A DNA stretch of 21,556 bases, from NCBI GenBank assembly GCA_900546355.1, contig URCM01000051.1, positions 1-21,556 on the forward strand. The letters run 5' to 3'. Below are positions 8,425 to 15,352 of the stretch, piece after piece. Origin of the DNA: an uncultured Bacteroides sp. Its GTDB lineage: Bacteria; Bacteroidota; Bacteroidia; Bacteroidales; Bacteroidaceae. How positions within the stretch are numbered: the first letter of the stretch is position 1; the number at the start of each line of letters is the position of its first letter. The position numbers were made by a program, and so were the translations under genes. The notes beneath the pieces are model-generated. The model did not search any database. It was not told the DNA's origin and saw only the letters and a list, made by a program, of their open reading frames with translations.

Positions 8425-9004
8425 CACTTGCCGAGCGGACACGGCTCAATGTCTCGGGCGTCATCTGAAGCAATGAAGCAATATAAATCAACGGAGCACG
8501 CTTCAGTATTTCAGGATGAATCTGAAGCAACTTGTTATAACGCTCATGAGCTGGTTCGAAGCGCAAAGTGTCGGCTTTGATTTGCGACTCAATGAGCGAA
8601 GTCTCCAATATCTTCCGATAGAGGACACCAATATCCGCACGTTCCATCGAAAGCTGGTCAAAAGATGCCTTGTCTATCTCCCAAACGACACTCGGCTCTA
8701 ACGCCTCTATCATCAGACGGGTAGGCTCCTGGCGGAAATAACTCTCCAGACACATCACTTCACCCTTTTCGTAAGCGATATGTTCGGTCATGTCCTTGCC
8801 ATATTTAAAATAAAACTGACGGAGCAAACCTTTTTCGATGTAGCGGATGCACGTACAGATCTCTCCCTCATCCAATATCCGCTCGCCTTTCTTATATTTC
8901 TTGAAAAGCAACGTATCCGCCAACGCGTGTGAGCTTTCCTTGGCCAGCGTCACACGATGGTCGACGGCCATCTGCCTTACAATGTCAATACTTGTCGTTG
9001 TCAT
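8414..9004 (-). CDS. Crp/Fnr family transcriptional regulator
   Basis: A 196-residue predicted DNA-binding regulator. Residues about 25-120 form the cyclic-nucleotide-binding-like beta barrel (KYKKGERILDEGEICTCIRYIEKGLL, shown in part here as KKGERILDEGE and RYIEKGLLRQF), and residues about 150-192 the winged helix-turn-helix, with recognition region YIASLLQMTPETLSRVRS. Length and layout are typical of Bacteroidetes members, many of which lack the cAMP-contact residues and have unknown ligands. It starts 27 bases after the yitT stop and has no promoter box of its own, so the two are probably in one transcript. Its target genes cannot be told from the sequence. Confidence 0.88.
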   Translation of the reverse strand: MTTTSIDIVRQMAVDHRVTLAKESSHALADTLLFKKYKKGERILDEGEICTCIRYIEKGLLRQFYFKYGKDMTEHIAYEKGEVMCLESYFRQEPTRLMIEALEPSVVWEIDKASFDQLSMERADIGVLYRKILETSLIESQIKADTLRFEPAHERYNKLLQIHPEILKRAPLIYIASLLQMTPETLSRVRSASVNG

Positions 9005-9031
9005 AATATAATGATTTAAAAAACAAGCTTA

Positions 9032-9916
9032 TTATTTCACCTTGATACGGTCAAATCCTTCCCCGAACACGCCTATCACCGCACTCTGCGAAACAAAAGC
9101 ATGCGGGTCAATATCCTTGATCAAGCGGAAAATCGTGTTCGATTCTCTTTTCTTCGCCAAAACAAACATCATTTTCACACCATTATTGGTATAGCATCCC
9201 ACTCCGTCGATAAACGTCACGCCACGGTGCAAGTCTTTATTGATGCGATGTCCTATCTCGTCGTATTTGCTCGAAATGATAAAAAACTGTACCGACTGGC
9301 GCGCACTGTTCACCACCTGATCGATAACAAAACTGGTAATAAACAATACTACGTATCCATAAACCACCCGTTCCCAATCGTGCAACACCAGGTAACTGGA
9401 AGAAATGATAATGACATCACACATCAGAATCACCCTTCCGAGCGAAATATCACGATATTTGTTTACGATAGCGGCTATGATATCCGTCCCCCCCGTACTA
9501 CCATTGGCGGAAAAAGCCAGACCTATGCCTCCTCCGCAGAACGAAGCGCCCAGCACACAAGCCATAAAAGGCTGGTCGTGTATCAATCCATTGCCTGCCA
9601 GCTTTTGGATTATTGCCAGGAACACGGTAAGTACCGCCACTGCCCAAATGGTCTTCAAGCAAAATTTCAACCCCAATATCTTTAGCGCAAGCAACAACAG
9701 GAGCCCATTAATACCCAGATAAGTATACTGTACGGGGAAACCTGTCGCCCAATAGATAATGGAAGCGATGCCCGGCACGGCACCCGACGGCAAGTTGTTA
9801 GGCAACAAAAACACGGTCCACCCTATGCCATACATCATCATACCCAATGCTATAAGCAGATAATCTTTCGCTTCCCTCCATACGGGATTGACCTTTAAAG
9901 ATGCAAACTGATTCAT
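9032..9916 (-). CDS. YitT family membrane protein (DUF2179 C-terminal domain)
   Basis: An integral inner-membrane protein of unknown transport or signalling role. The chosen 294-residue form has five or six hydrophobic segments between about residues 18 and 200 (LLIALGMMMYGIGWTVFLLP, YTYLGINGLLLLLALKILG, TIWAVAVLTVFLAII, VILMCDVIIISSSYLVL, VVLFITSFVIDQVV), the family motif FSANGSTGGTDIIA, and a C-terminal cytoplasmic DUF2179 domain (about 208-294, including TFIDGVGCYTNNGVKMMF). The frame is open up to 10015, but the start at 9916 is preferred because a complete promoter lies at 9952-9982, inside the longer version, and because homologues start near here. First gene of the long minus-strand run. 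Confidence 0.87.
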   Translation of the reverse strand: MNQFASLKVNPVWREAKDYLLIALGMMMYGIGWTVFLLPNNLPSGAVPGIASIIYWATGFPVQYTYLGINGLLLLLALKILGLKFCLKTIWAVAVLTVFLAIIQKLAGNGLIHDQPFMACVLGASFCGGGIGLAFSANGSTGGTDIIAAIVNKYRDISLGRVILMCDVIIISSSYLVLHDWERVVYGYVVLFITSFVIDQVVNSARQSVQFFIISSKYDEIGHRINKDLHRGVTFIDGVGCYTNNGVKMMFVLAKKRESNTIFRLIKDIDPHAFVSQSAVIGVFGEGFDRIKVK

Positions 9917-9951
9917 TTTCCGTTTCTGATTAGCTTTTAAATTTCGAAAGA

Positions 9952-9982
9952 CAAAGATAGTGTTTTTCACGATTACGGCAAA
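9952..9982 (-). promoter_or_regulatory. Putative yitT operon promoter
   Basis: On the minus strand TATCTTTG occurs twice, at 9986-9979 and 9959-9952. The TTTG of the first copy (9982-9979) is exactly 19 bases upstream of the second TATCTTTG, which reproduces the Bacteroidetes -33 TTTG / -7 TAnnTTTG layout. The leader to the ATG at 9916 would be about 30 bases. Confidence 0.7.
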
Positions 9983-10161
9983 GATAGTGCCCAAACTTTT
10001 TAGAAACAATTCCACCTCCCTTCAATATGCTCCTAAGAAAGAAGATACGGCTCATCCGCGCATTCCAACCTGATTGTGTGAAGGCGGCCAGGCACAGTGG
10101 CTTTCGGAAGGAATTCAGCCGCTCCGGCAAACAAACCTATCTTTTCCGTGAGTTCAACTAT

Positions 10162-10225
10162 ACTGAAACTTCAGTTTCAGTGCATTAAAACTACAGTTTC
10201 AGTATATATAAACTGTAGTGAAACT
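10162..10225. repeat. Cluster of palindromic half-sites (actgaaact / agtttcagt)
   Basis: Four 9-base half-sites occur within 64 bases: actgaaact at 10162-10170, agtttcagt at 10173-10181 (a perfect palindrome with a 2-base centre), agtttcagt at 10195-10203, and the near copy agtgaaact at 10217-10225. A second perfect inverted repeat, ctacagttt (10191-10199) and aaactgtag (10210-10218), overlaps the last two. This is how an operator cluster looks, but no cognate regulator can be named. It lies about 180 bases upstream of the yitT promoter. Confidence 0.6.
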
Positions 10226-10395
10226 ATATTACCGTCCACAAACCAGTTATATTACAGACAGTTACAAATACTATCCAAAGCCATCTTAGAGGAAAATCCA
10301 TGAAAAAGGACAGGATGCACACGTGCGATCCTAAAAAAATGGATGTCCGCATCTTGCCAATTATAGTAAAACAAAATTGGTTTGCAAAAAAAATT

Positions 10396-10524
10396 GAACG
10401 CAGAGACGCAAAGACGCGGAGGAATAATTTAGAGAGAAGGCAAAGAGCACGGAGACAAATGCCACTCTCTGTGTGCTTTGCTCTCTTAAAAAAATAAACT
10501 TTGCGCTTCTGTGTCTCTGCGTTC
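10396..10524. repeat. Intergenic hairpin repeat with 8-base internal period
   Basis: Outer arms gaacgcagagac (10396-10407) and gtctctgcgttc (10513-10524) are perfectly complementary over 12 bases and continue imperfectly inward. The left arm is three 8-base units: acgcagag, acgcaaag, acgcggag (10398-10421). An inner imperfect hairpin pairs 10431-10455 (agagagaaggcaaagagcac) with 10466-10486 (tctctgtgtgctttgctctc). The layout matches the repeat at 4070-4141, with G/A exchanges. Confidence 0.7.
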
Positions 10525-10590
10525 CATTCCATTTTTCGCAATCCATTTCTGATTGACTATAACTTGTAGGGACAGGAGCTATTGCGGAAT

Positions 10591-10593
10591 TAA
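10591..10593. repeat. Target-site duplication, left copy (TAA)
   Basis: TAA directly outside the left inverted repeat is repeated at 11450-11452 outside the right one. A 3-base TNA duplication is usual for part of the IS5 family. Confidence 0.65.
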
Positions 10594-10610
10594 GAGCCTG
10601 TTTAAATTTT
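10594..10610 (+). repeat. Left terminal inverted repeat
   Basis: 17 bases, exactly complementary to 11433-11449. One further outside pair (A at 10593, T at 11450) also matches but is better counted as target sequence because TAA then appears on both sides. Confidence 0.9.
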
Positions 10611-10685
10611 AAAGTTTAATATAGAAAGAGTGTTTCTTCTTTCTTCGGAAATGATTATTTTTAAGTTTCCACACTTGAAATAATT

Positions 10686-11441
10686 ATGTATCCGACAGAT
10701 TTAGAAGAAACACAATGGCAAGTTATCAAGAAAATCTTGAACCTGCAAGCAAGAAAGCGAAAATATGATTTGCGTGAGATATGGAACGCCATTTTCTATC
10801 TCGTGAAGACAGGCTGCCAATGGCGTATGCTGCCTTCCCATTTTGCCCCTTGGGAACTGGTATATTACTATTACCGCAAATGGTCTTCCTTAGGTGAATT
10901 TGACCTGTTGTTGAATAACTTACGTGAAAAAGTTCGTGTCAAGAACGGTCAAAATCCCGAGGCAAGCGTTGGTATTATGGACAGCCAAAGTGTCCGCTGG
11001 GGTGACAACCGTTCCCTTAATGGTATTGACGGCAATAAAAAAGTGAAAGGCATCAAACGCCATGTCGTCGTTGACAAGAACGGTTTCCTGATAGCTGTCA
11101 TGGTAACAATAGCTTGCGTGCATGACGGAAAGGCCGCTTACCTGCTGGCCAGATGTTTGAAGGAGCTTTGCTGTAATCTTAAAGTCATCCTGGCAGATGC
11201 CGGATACAGGGGAGAAGTGGCCGGCAGAATCAGAAAGGCTTTCGGATATGTGCTTGAAGTCATAGTAAGCGGAGATAAGTCAAACGGCTTTAAACCAATA
11301 GGTAAGAGATGGATTGTGGAAAGGACTTTCTCCTGGTTCGATAATTATAGAAGGCTCTGTCGGAACTACGAATTCACGTTCGATTCGGCTAAGGAAATGG
11401 TGAAACTGGCGGCGATAAGAATGTTACTGAGCAAAATTTAA
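10686..11441 (+). CDS. IS5-family transposase (DDE type)
   Basis: A 251-residue cut-and-paste transposase that binds the element's inverted repeats and moves it. An N-terminal DNA-binding region of the DUF4096 type covers about residues 3-75 (YPTDLEETQWQVIK, FYLVKTGCQWRMLP, YYYRKWSSLGEFD). The catalytic triad is visible as Asp99 (GIMDSQSVRW), Asp171 (ILADAGYRGE) and Glu212 (RWIVERTFSWFDNYRRL), with the usual family spacing. The whole enzyme is in one frame with no programmed frameshift, in contrast to some IS5 relatives. The ATG at 10686 starts the conserved MYPTDL. The stop overlaps the right inverted repeat. Confidence 0.95.
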   Translation: MYPTDLEETQWQVIKKILNLQARKRKYDLREIWNAIFYLVKTGCQWRMLPSHFAPWELVYYYYRKWSSLGEFDLLLNNLREKVRVKNGQNPEASVGIMDSQSVRWGDNRSLNGIDGNKKVKGIKRHVVVDKNGFLIAVMVTIACVHDGKAAYLLARCLKELCCNLKVILADAGYRGEVAGRIRKAFGYVLEVIVSGDKSNGFKPIGKRWIVERTFSWFDNYRRLCRNYEFTFDSAKEMVKLAAIRMLLSKI

Positions 11442-11449
11442 ACAGGCTC
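11433..11449 (-). repeat. Right terminal inverted repeat
   Basis: 17 bases, exactly complementary to 10594-10610. It contains the last two sense codons' end and the TAA stop of the transposase. Confidence 0.9.
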
Positions 11450-11452
11450 TAA
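11450..11452. repeat. Target-site duplication, right copy (TAA)
   Basis: Matches TAA at 10591-10593 on the other side of the insertion sequence. Confidence 0.65.
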
Positions 11453-11480
11453 AAAAAAACAGCTTTTTCTCCCGGAGACT

Positions 11481-11511
11481 ATTGTTTTTCCGTTTACTAT
11501 TTATAACTTCG
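11481..11511 (+). promoter_or_regulatory. Putative glmS promoter
   Basis: ATTG at 11481-11484 and TAACTTCG at 11504-11511 are 19 bases apart, matching the Bacteroidetes -33 TTTG / -7 TAnnTTTG layout with one mismatch in each box. The leader to the ATG at 11562 would be about 44 bases, too short for a glmS ribozyme. The insertion sequence ends about 30 bases upstream of the -33 box. Confidence 0.55.
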
Positions 11512-11561
11512 CATGCGATAACAAAACAACATACAACTAAAACGAAAAAGGAACAATTATC

Positions 11562-13406
11562 ATGTGTGGAATTGTAGGATACATCGGGAAGGGACAAGCC
11601 TACCCGATTCTGATAAAAGGACTGAAAAGATTGGAATACCGCGGGTATGACAGTGCGGGAATAGGACTAATAAGCGAAACCAATGAGCTGAATGTTTATA
11701 AGGCCAAAGGCAAAGTGTCAGATTTGGAAGGATACACTATACACAAGGATGTATCGGGACATACAGGCATCGCCCATACACGCTGGGCTACCCACGGCGA
11801 ACCGTGCCGGGAAAACGCCCATCCGCATGTGTCGCAATCGGGCAACCTGGCACTGGTGCACAACGGAATCATCGAAAATTATGCCGCCTTGCGTGAGCAG
11901 CTCCGGGAAAAAGGCTACACTTTCCGAAGCGCAACCGACACCGAAGTGCTTGTGCAGCTCATCGACTATATCCAAACCAGTTCGCAAACCAACCTGCTAA
12001 CAGCTGTGCAAATCGCTTTGCACCGGGTAATCGGAGCATACGCCATCGCTCTTATCGACCGACGCAATCCCGACCGCATCATTGCGGCACGCAAAAGCAG
12101 CCCGTTAGTAATCGGGATAGGAGACCACGAATTCTTTCTTGCCTCGGACGCCACTCCTATCGTGGAGTATACCAACCAGGTAAGCTACCTGCAAGACGGT
12201 GAAATAGCTATATTAGAAGCCGGGCAACCGCTTAAAGTAGTCAATTTAGAAAATGAGCCCCAACTAACCGAAATAACAGAAATTGACCTGAACATCGGCC
12301 AGCTGGAAAAAGGCGGATACCCACACTTTATGTTAAAAGAAATATTCGAACAGCCTGAATGCATCAACGAATGTATGCGCGGAAGGGTAAACAAGCAAAC
12401 GCATCAGGTGATGCTTTCGGCAGTCAACGACCATAGAGAGCGTCTTCTCCACGCCCAACGGTTCATCATTGTGGCATGCGGCACCTCTTGGCACGCCGGA
12501 CTGATAGGAAAGCAACTCATCGAAACGTTCTGCCGCATCCCTGTAGAAGTGGAATACGCCTCGGAGTTCCGTTACCGGAATCCTGTCATCACCAACACAG
12601 ATGTGGTCATAGCCATTTCCCAGTCGGGCGAGACCGCCGACACGCTTGCGGCCATCAAGCTTGCCCAAGCCAAGGGTGCTTTCGTATATGGCATCTGCAA
12701 TGCCGTAGGTTCCTCCATCCCACGCACCACCGACACCGGTTCATACATCCATGTCGGACCTGAAATCGGCGTAGCGTCTACCAAAGCATTCACGGGTCAA
12801 GTGACTGTCCTGACCCTCTTTGCCCTGACTTTGGGACGGGAGAAAAACCTGATAGATGACATCACCTACCATCACATAGTTGACGAATTAACAGAAATAC
12901 CCCAAAAGATAACCCAAATACTGAAGCAGAATGAAAGCATCGCTTCGTTAGCGCGCATTTTCACGTATGCGCATAATTTCATCTACTTAGGGCGAGGATA
13001 CAGTTTCCCCGTAGCGTTGGAAGGAGCATTAAAACTAAAGGAAATCTCGTATATCCACGCCGAAGGATATCCCGCCGCAGAAATGAAACACGGGCCTATC
13101 GCACTCATCGACACGGAAATGCCTGTAGTTGTCATTGCCACACAAAATGCGATGTACGAGAAAGTTGTAAGCAATATACAAGAAGTCAAGGCAAGAAAAG
13201 GACATATCATCGCCTTGGTAAATCCAGGCGATACAATCATCCGCAAATTAGCGGACGAATGCATCGAAATCCCGGAAACTTTGGAATGTCTGGAACCGCT
13301 CACCACGGTCATCCCCTTGCAACTATTGGCGTATCACATAGCCGTGTGCAAAGGAAAAGACGTAGACCAGCCGCGCAATTTAGCCAAATCGGTCACTGTG
13401 GAATAA
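11562..13406 (+). CDS. glmS: Glutamine--fructose-6-phosphate aminotransferase (isomerizing)
   Basis: Makes glucosamine-6-phosphate from fructose-6-phosphate and glutamine, the entry step to UDP-GlcNAc for peptidoglycan and lipid A. The 614-residue length is normal. Cys2, exposed after removal of Met1, is the glutaminase nucleophile (MCGIVGYIG). The N-terminal domain (about 1-220) includes HTRWATHGEP and HNGIIENY, and NGIIEN plus TDTEV are typical. Two SIS sugar-binding domains follow (about 295-425 and 465-600), with CGTSWHAGLIGK, SQSGETADTLAA and AEMKHGPIALID. The C-terminus DQPRNLAKSVTVE is the conserved end. It has its own promoter and works with glmM, which is also in this window 6.6 kb away in another transcription unit. 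Confidence 0.97.
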   Translation: MCGIVGYIGKGQAYPILIKGLKRLEYRGYDSAGIGLISETNELNVYKAKGKVSDLEGYTIHKDVSGHTGIAHTRWATHGEPCRENAHPHVSQSGNLALVHNGIIENYAALREQLREKGYTFRSATDTEVLVQLIDYIQTSSQTNLLTAVQIALHRVIGAYAIALIDRRNPDRIIAARKSSPLVIGIGDHEFFLASDATPIVEYTNQVSYLQDGEIAILEAGQPLKVVNLENEPQLTEITEIDLNIGQLEKGGYPHFMLKEIFEQPECINECMRGRVNKQTHQVMLSAVNDHRERLLHAQRFIIVACGTSWHAGLIGKQLIETFCRIPVEVEYASEFRYRNPVITNTDVVIAISQSGETADTLAAIKLAQAKGAFVYGICNAVGSSIPRTTDTGSYIHVGPEIGVASTKAFTGQVTVLTLFALTLGREKNLIDDITYHHIVDELTEIPQKITQILKQNESIASLARIFTYAHNFIYLGRGYSFPVALEGALKLKEISYIHAEGYPAAEMKHGPIALIDTEMPVVVIATQNAMYEKVVSNIQEVKARKGHIIALVNPGDTIIRKLADECIEIPETLECLEPLTTVIPLQLLAYHIAVCKGKDVDQPRNLAKSVTVE

Positions 13407-13445
13407 TCAGGAACCGGTATGCGGCTAAAAACTGATTTATTCCAC
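13398..13445. terminator. Hairpin shared by glmS and rlmI-like gene ends
   Basis: gtggaataatcag (13398-13410) pairs with ctgatttattccac (13432-13445) with a single bulged base and a 21-base loop. Both stop codons lie in the stem because both proteins end in Val-Glu-stop. It is placed between convergent genes and could terminate both, though neither side has a long T run. Confidence 0.5.
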
Positions 13446-14630
13446 ATACAGCACCAACCCTTTCAGATACTCGCCTTCGGGATGGTAAATGTTTACCGGA
13501 TGGTCGCCCGGTTGAGTCAACTGATGAAGGATGCGGACACTGCGTCCTGCTTGAGCAGCCGCCGTAAAGACCGCATTGCGGAAATTATCCTTTGTCACAA
13601 CTTGCGAACAAGAAAAAGTGAACAGGATGCCGCCCGGGCGAATCTTCTCGAAAGCCTTTGCATTCAGCTTTGTATAACCGCGTAAAGCGTTACGAAGCGC
13701 ATCCCGGTGCTTGGCAAAGGCAGGAGGGTCAAGGATAATCAAATCATATTGGTCTCCCATACGGTCGAGAAACTTGAAAGCGTCTTCTGCAAACGCCTGA
13801 TGGCGCGGGTCATCAGGGAAATTCAGTCTTACGTTTTCGTTTGTCAAGTCGATAGCCTTGGCCGAACTATCCACCGAATGAACCAGCTTCGCCCCGCCAC
13901 GCATGGCATAAAACGAGAATCCTCCTGTATAACAAAACATATTCAGCACATTACGTCCCGCTGCATATTGCTCCAACAGCCTACGGTTTTCCCGCTGATC
14001 GACGAAGAATCCTGTCTTCTGTCCCTTCAGCCAGTCGACATGGAATTTCAATCCGTTTTCCATCGCTACATTTTCAGCACTGCCTCCTTTAATGAATCCG
14101 TCCTCTCTCGCCAGCAAATCGGCTTTAAAAGGAAGGGTCGACTCCGACTTATAATAAATGTTTTCAATCACACCCTCCATTACCTCGGTAAGTGCATCGG
14201 CTATCTCCATACGGTCAAGATGCATCCCTGCCGAGTGTGCCTGCATGACAGCGGTCTTTCCATAAACATCCATAATCAATCCGGGCAAATTATCTCCTTC
14301 GCCGTGTACCAACCGATAGGTATTGGTCTGCGGATTATTCATCAGCCCCAATGCCTTGCGCACTTCCTTTGCACACGTCAGTCTGCGCACCCAAAAAGCA
14401 CGATCAATAGTCTCCTGTATGAAAGACAACACACGTACAGCGATGCTCCCTATCTGAAAATGCCCACAGGCTATGAATTCTTTCTGCGATGTGTAAACAT
14501 CCACAACCTCACCCTCTTCGGGTTCTCCCTCTACCCGGGCGATAGCACCCGAGAAAATCCACGGATGAAAACGTTTCAACGATTCTTCCTTACCGGGCTT
14601 CAAATACACTCTTTTGTATGACATGTTCAT
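13437..14630 (-). CDS. Class I rRNA large-subunit methyltransferase (RlmI-like, m5C)
   Basis: Probable 23S rRNA cytosine-C5 methyltransferase using S-adenosylmethionine, like E. coli RlmI. The 397-residue form has an N-terminal PUA RNA-binding domain (about 1-75, VYLKPGKEESLKRFHPWIFS), a linker domain with RLVHGEGDNLPGLIMDVYG, and the Rossmann methyltransferase with NMFCYTGGF (230-238) as the AdoMet loop, LDPPAF (300-305), and Ser-Cys-Ser at 340-342, the expected place of a catalytic Cys. The frame is open to 14684, but the start at 14630 (MNMSYKRVYL) is preferred because homologues start there and an A-rich leader precedes it; 14624 is an alternative. It follows the exonuclease after 98 bases. 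The precise target base is inferred from the family. Confidence 0.88.
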   Translation of the reverse strand: MNMSYKRVYLKPGKEESLKRFHPWIFSGAIARVEGEPEEGEVVDVYTSQKEFIACGHFQIGSIAVRVLSFIQETIDRAFWVRRLTCAKEVRKALGLMNNPQTNTYRLVHGEGDNLPGLIMDVYGKTAVMQAHSAGMHLDRMEIADALTEVMEGVIENIYYKSESTLPFKADLLAREDGFIKGGSAENVAMENGLKFHVDWLKGQKTGFFVDQRENRRLLEQYAAGRNVLNMFCYTGGFSFYAMRGGAKLVHSVDSSAKAIDLTNENVRLNFPDDPRHQAFAEDAFKFLDRMGDQYDLIILDPPAFAKHRDALRNALRGYTKLNAKAFEKIRPGGILFTFSCSQVVTKDNFRNAVFTAAAQAGRSVRILHQLTQPGDHPVNIYHPEGEYLKGLVLYVE

Positions 14631-14728
14631 TGCTATTTTTTTCTTTTGATAAGTTAACCTATTAACGAGTCGGCTATATGACAAAAACAGTTAGCCAACC
14701 GAACCGGCCAACCATATTATCATTGTCA

Positions 14729-15352
14729 TTATACCTCCTCCACTTTCTCCACCTGATAATTGCCGTGGCTACGGAGTTCTTCCAAATAATTATAGATTTC
14801 CACGCACGCCCATGCGTCTGTAGCAGCATAAAGCTGTTGTGCTTCGGTCAACACTTCGGCTTCCCAATTCGATAAACGTTGTGCCTTCGATATTTTCTTT
14901 CCGAAAAGCAACGCATAAATCTTTTGCAAGCTTTTCTCTTCGATACCGAAACGCGGCACATAGTCTTGCAGTTCCACCCAGTTTCCTTCCCGCAAATCAC
15001 CTTGATTCCGCTTGCGGAGCATCGCGAAATCATCTCGCAAAGACAAACCAACCTTTAACACATTGTTCCGCAGGAACTCATCCAAAAAATCGGGCAAGCC
15101 TAAATGGTTCAAGCGAAACAAAAAGCAAGTGTCATGAGTGGAAATCTGCAAAAGCGCCACGTTATGCATCTTTCCCCGCCGAAAAGAAGGACGTGTCTCC
15201 GTATCCACCCCGACAATAGAATGCGTATTGAGATACTTTACCGCTTTCCGTGCATCGGTTTCAGTATAAACCACAAAGATACGGCCAGGGAAATTTTCCT
15301 TCGGCATTTCAGCCACCTGTTGCTTCGATATCTTATTTCGTAATGTAATCAT
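14729..15352 (-). CDS. DEDDy-type 3'-5' exonuclease domain protein (RNase D/WRN-like)
   Basis: A 207-residue single-domain exonuclease of the RNase D/WRN superfamily. The acidic residues are visible in order: Asp50 and Glu52 in GVDTET, Asp107 or Asp108 in KVGLSLRDDFAML, and Tyr175 with Asp179 in LYAATDAWACVEIY, the Yx3D form of motif III. There is no HRDC or helicase domain. I chose the start at 15352 (MITLRNKISK), which overlaps the DUF5063 gene end by 20 bases and is preceded by gaagaacaag; an upstream frame from 15379 is also open. The overlap implies translational coupling with the DUF5063 protein. Whether RNA or DNA is the substrate cannot be told. Confidence 0.87.
   Translation of the reverse strand: MITLRNKISKQQVAEMPKENFPGRIFVVYTETDARKAVKYLNTHSIVGVDTETRPSFRRGKMHNVALLQISTHDTCFLFRLNHLGLPDFLDEFLRNNVLKVGLSLRDDFAMLRKRNQGDLREGNWVELQDYVPRFGIEEKSLQKIYALLFGKKISKAQRLSNWEAEVLTEAQQLYAATDAWACVEIYNYLEELRSHGNYQVEKVEEV

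Larger units (their letters stand above)
9987..10593. other. Gene-free region between yitT promoter and insertion sequence
   Basis: About 600 bases with no convincing gene on either strand; short open frames here have no recognisable domain. It contains a palindromic half-site cluster (10162-10225) and a hairpin repeat (10396-10524), described separately. The rest, including 10226-10395, shows nothing I can name. The IS5-family element inserted at its right end, so it and 11453-11480 were once contiguous. Confidence 0.6.
10594..11449 (+). mobile_element. Complete IS5-family insertion sequence (856 bp)
   Basis: The ends are perfect 17-base inverted repeats: gagcctgtttaaatttt (10594-10610) and aaaatttaaacaggctc (11433-11449). 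They are flanked by TAA on both sides (10591-10593 and 11450-11452). Inside is one intact transposase on the plus strand. The transposase stop codon (11439-11441) lies within the right inverted repeat. Intact gene, perfect ends and matching flanks suggest a recent, probably still active insertion. It sits between yitT and glmS and leaves both core promoters intact. Confidence 0.93.

Noticed and set aside
9930..10130. Small minus-strand ORF overlapping the yitT promoter
   Set aside because: No recognisable domain, and it spans a strong promoter; the frame looks like chance.
10162..10225. CRISPR array or plasmid origin at the palindromic cluster
   Set aside because: Half-sites are only 9 bases, inverted and unevenly spaced, with no spacers, cas genes or replication gene nearby.
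10300..10497. Small plus-strand ORF starting MKKDRMHTC
   Set aside because: Its second half is a translation of the hairpin repeat at 10396-10524, which gives spurious ORFs with repeated Arg-Asp-Ala-Lys-Thr.
11512..11561. glmS ribozyme or other riboswitch in the glmS leader
   Set aside because: The predicted leader is about 50 bases, too short for the ribozyme, and none of its conserved structure is apparent.
13707..14621. 304-codon open frame on the plus strand opposite the RlmI-like gene
   Set aside because: It lies fully antisense to a gene with clear domains and its translation shows no domain or natural composition.
14653..14666. Short palindrome gttaa-N4-ttaac in the exonuclease-methyltransferase spacer
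   Set aside because: Five-base arms in AT-rich DNA are expected by chance; no other support for a regulatory site.
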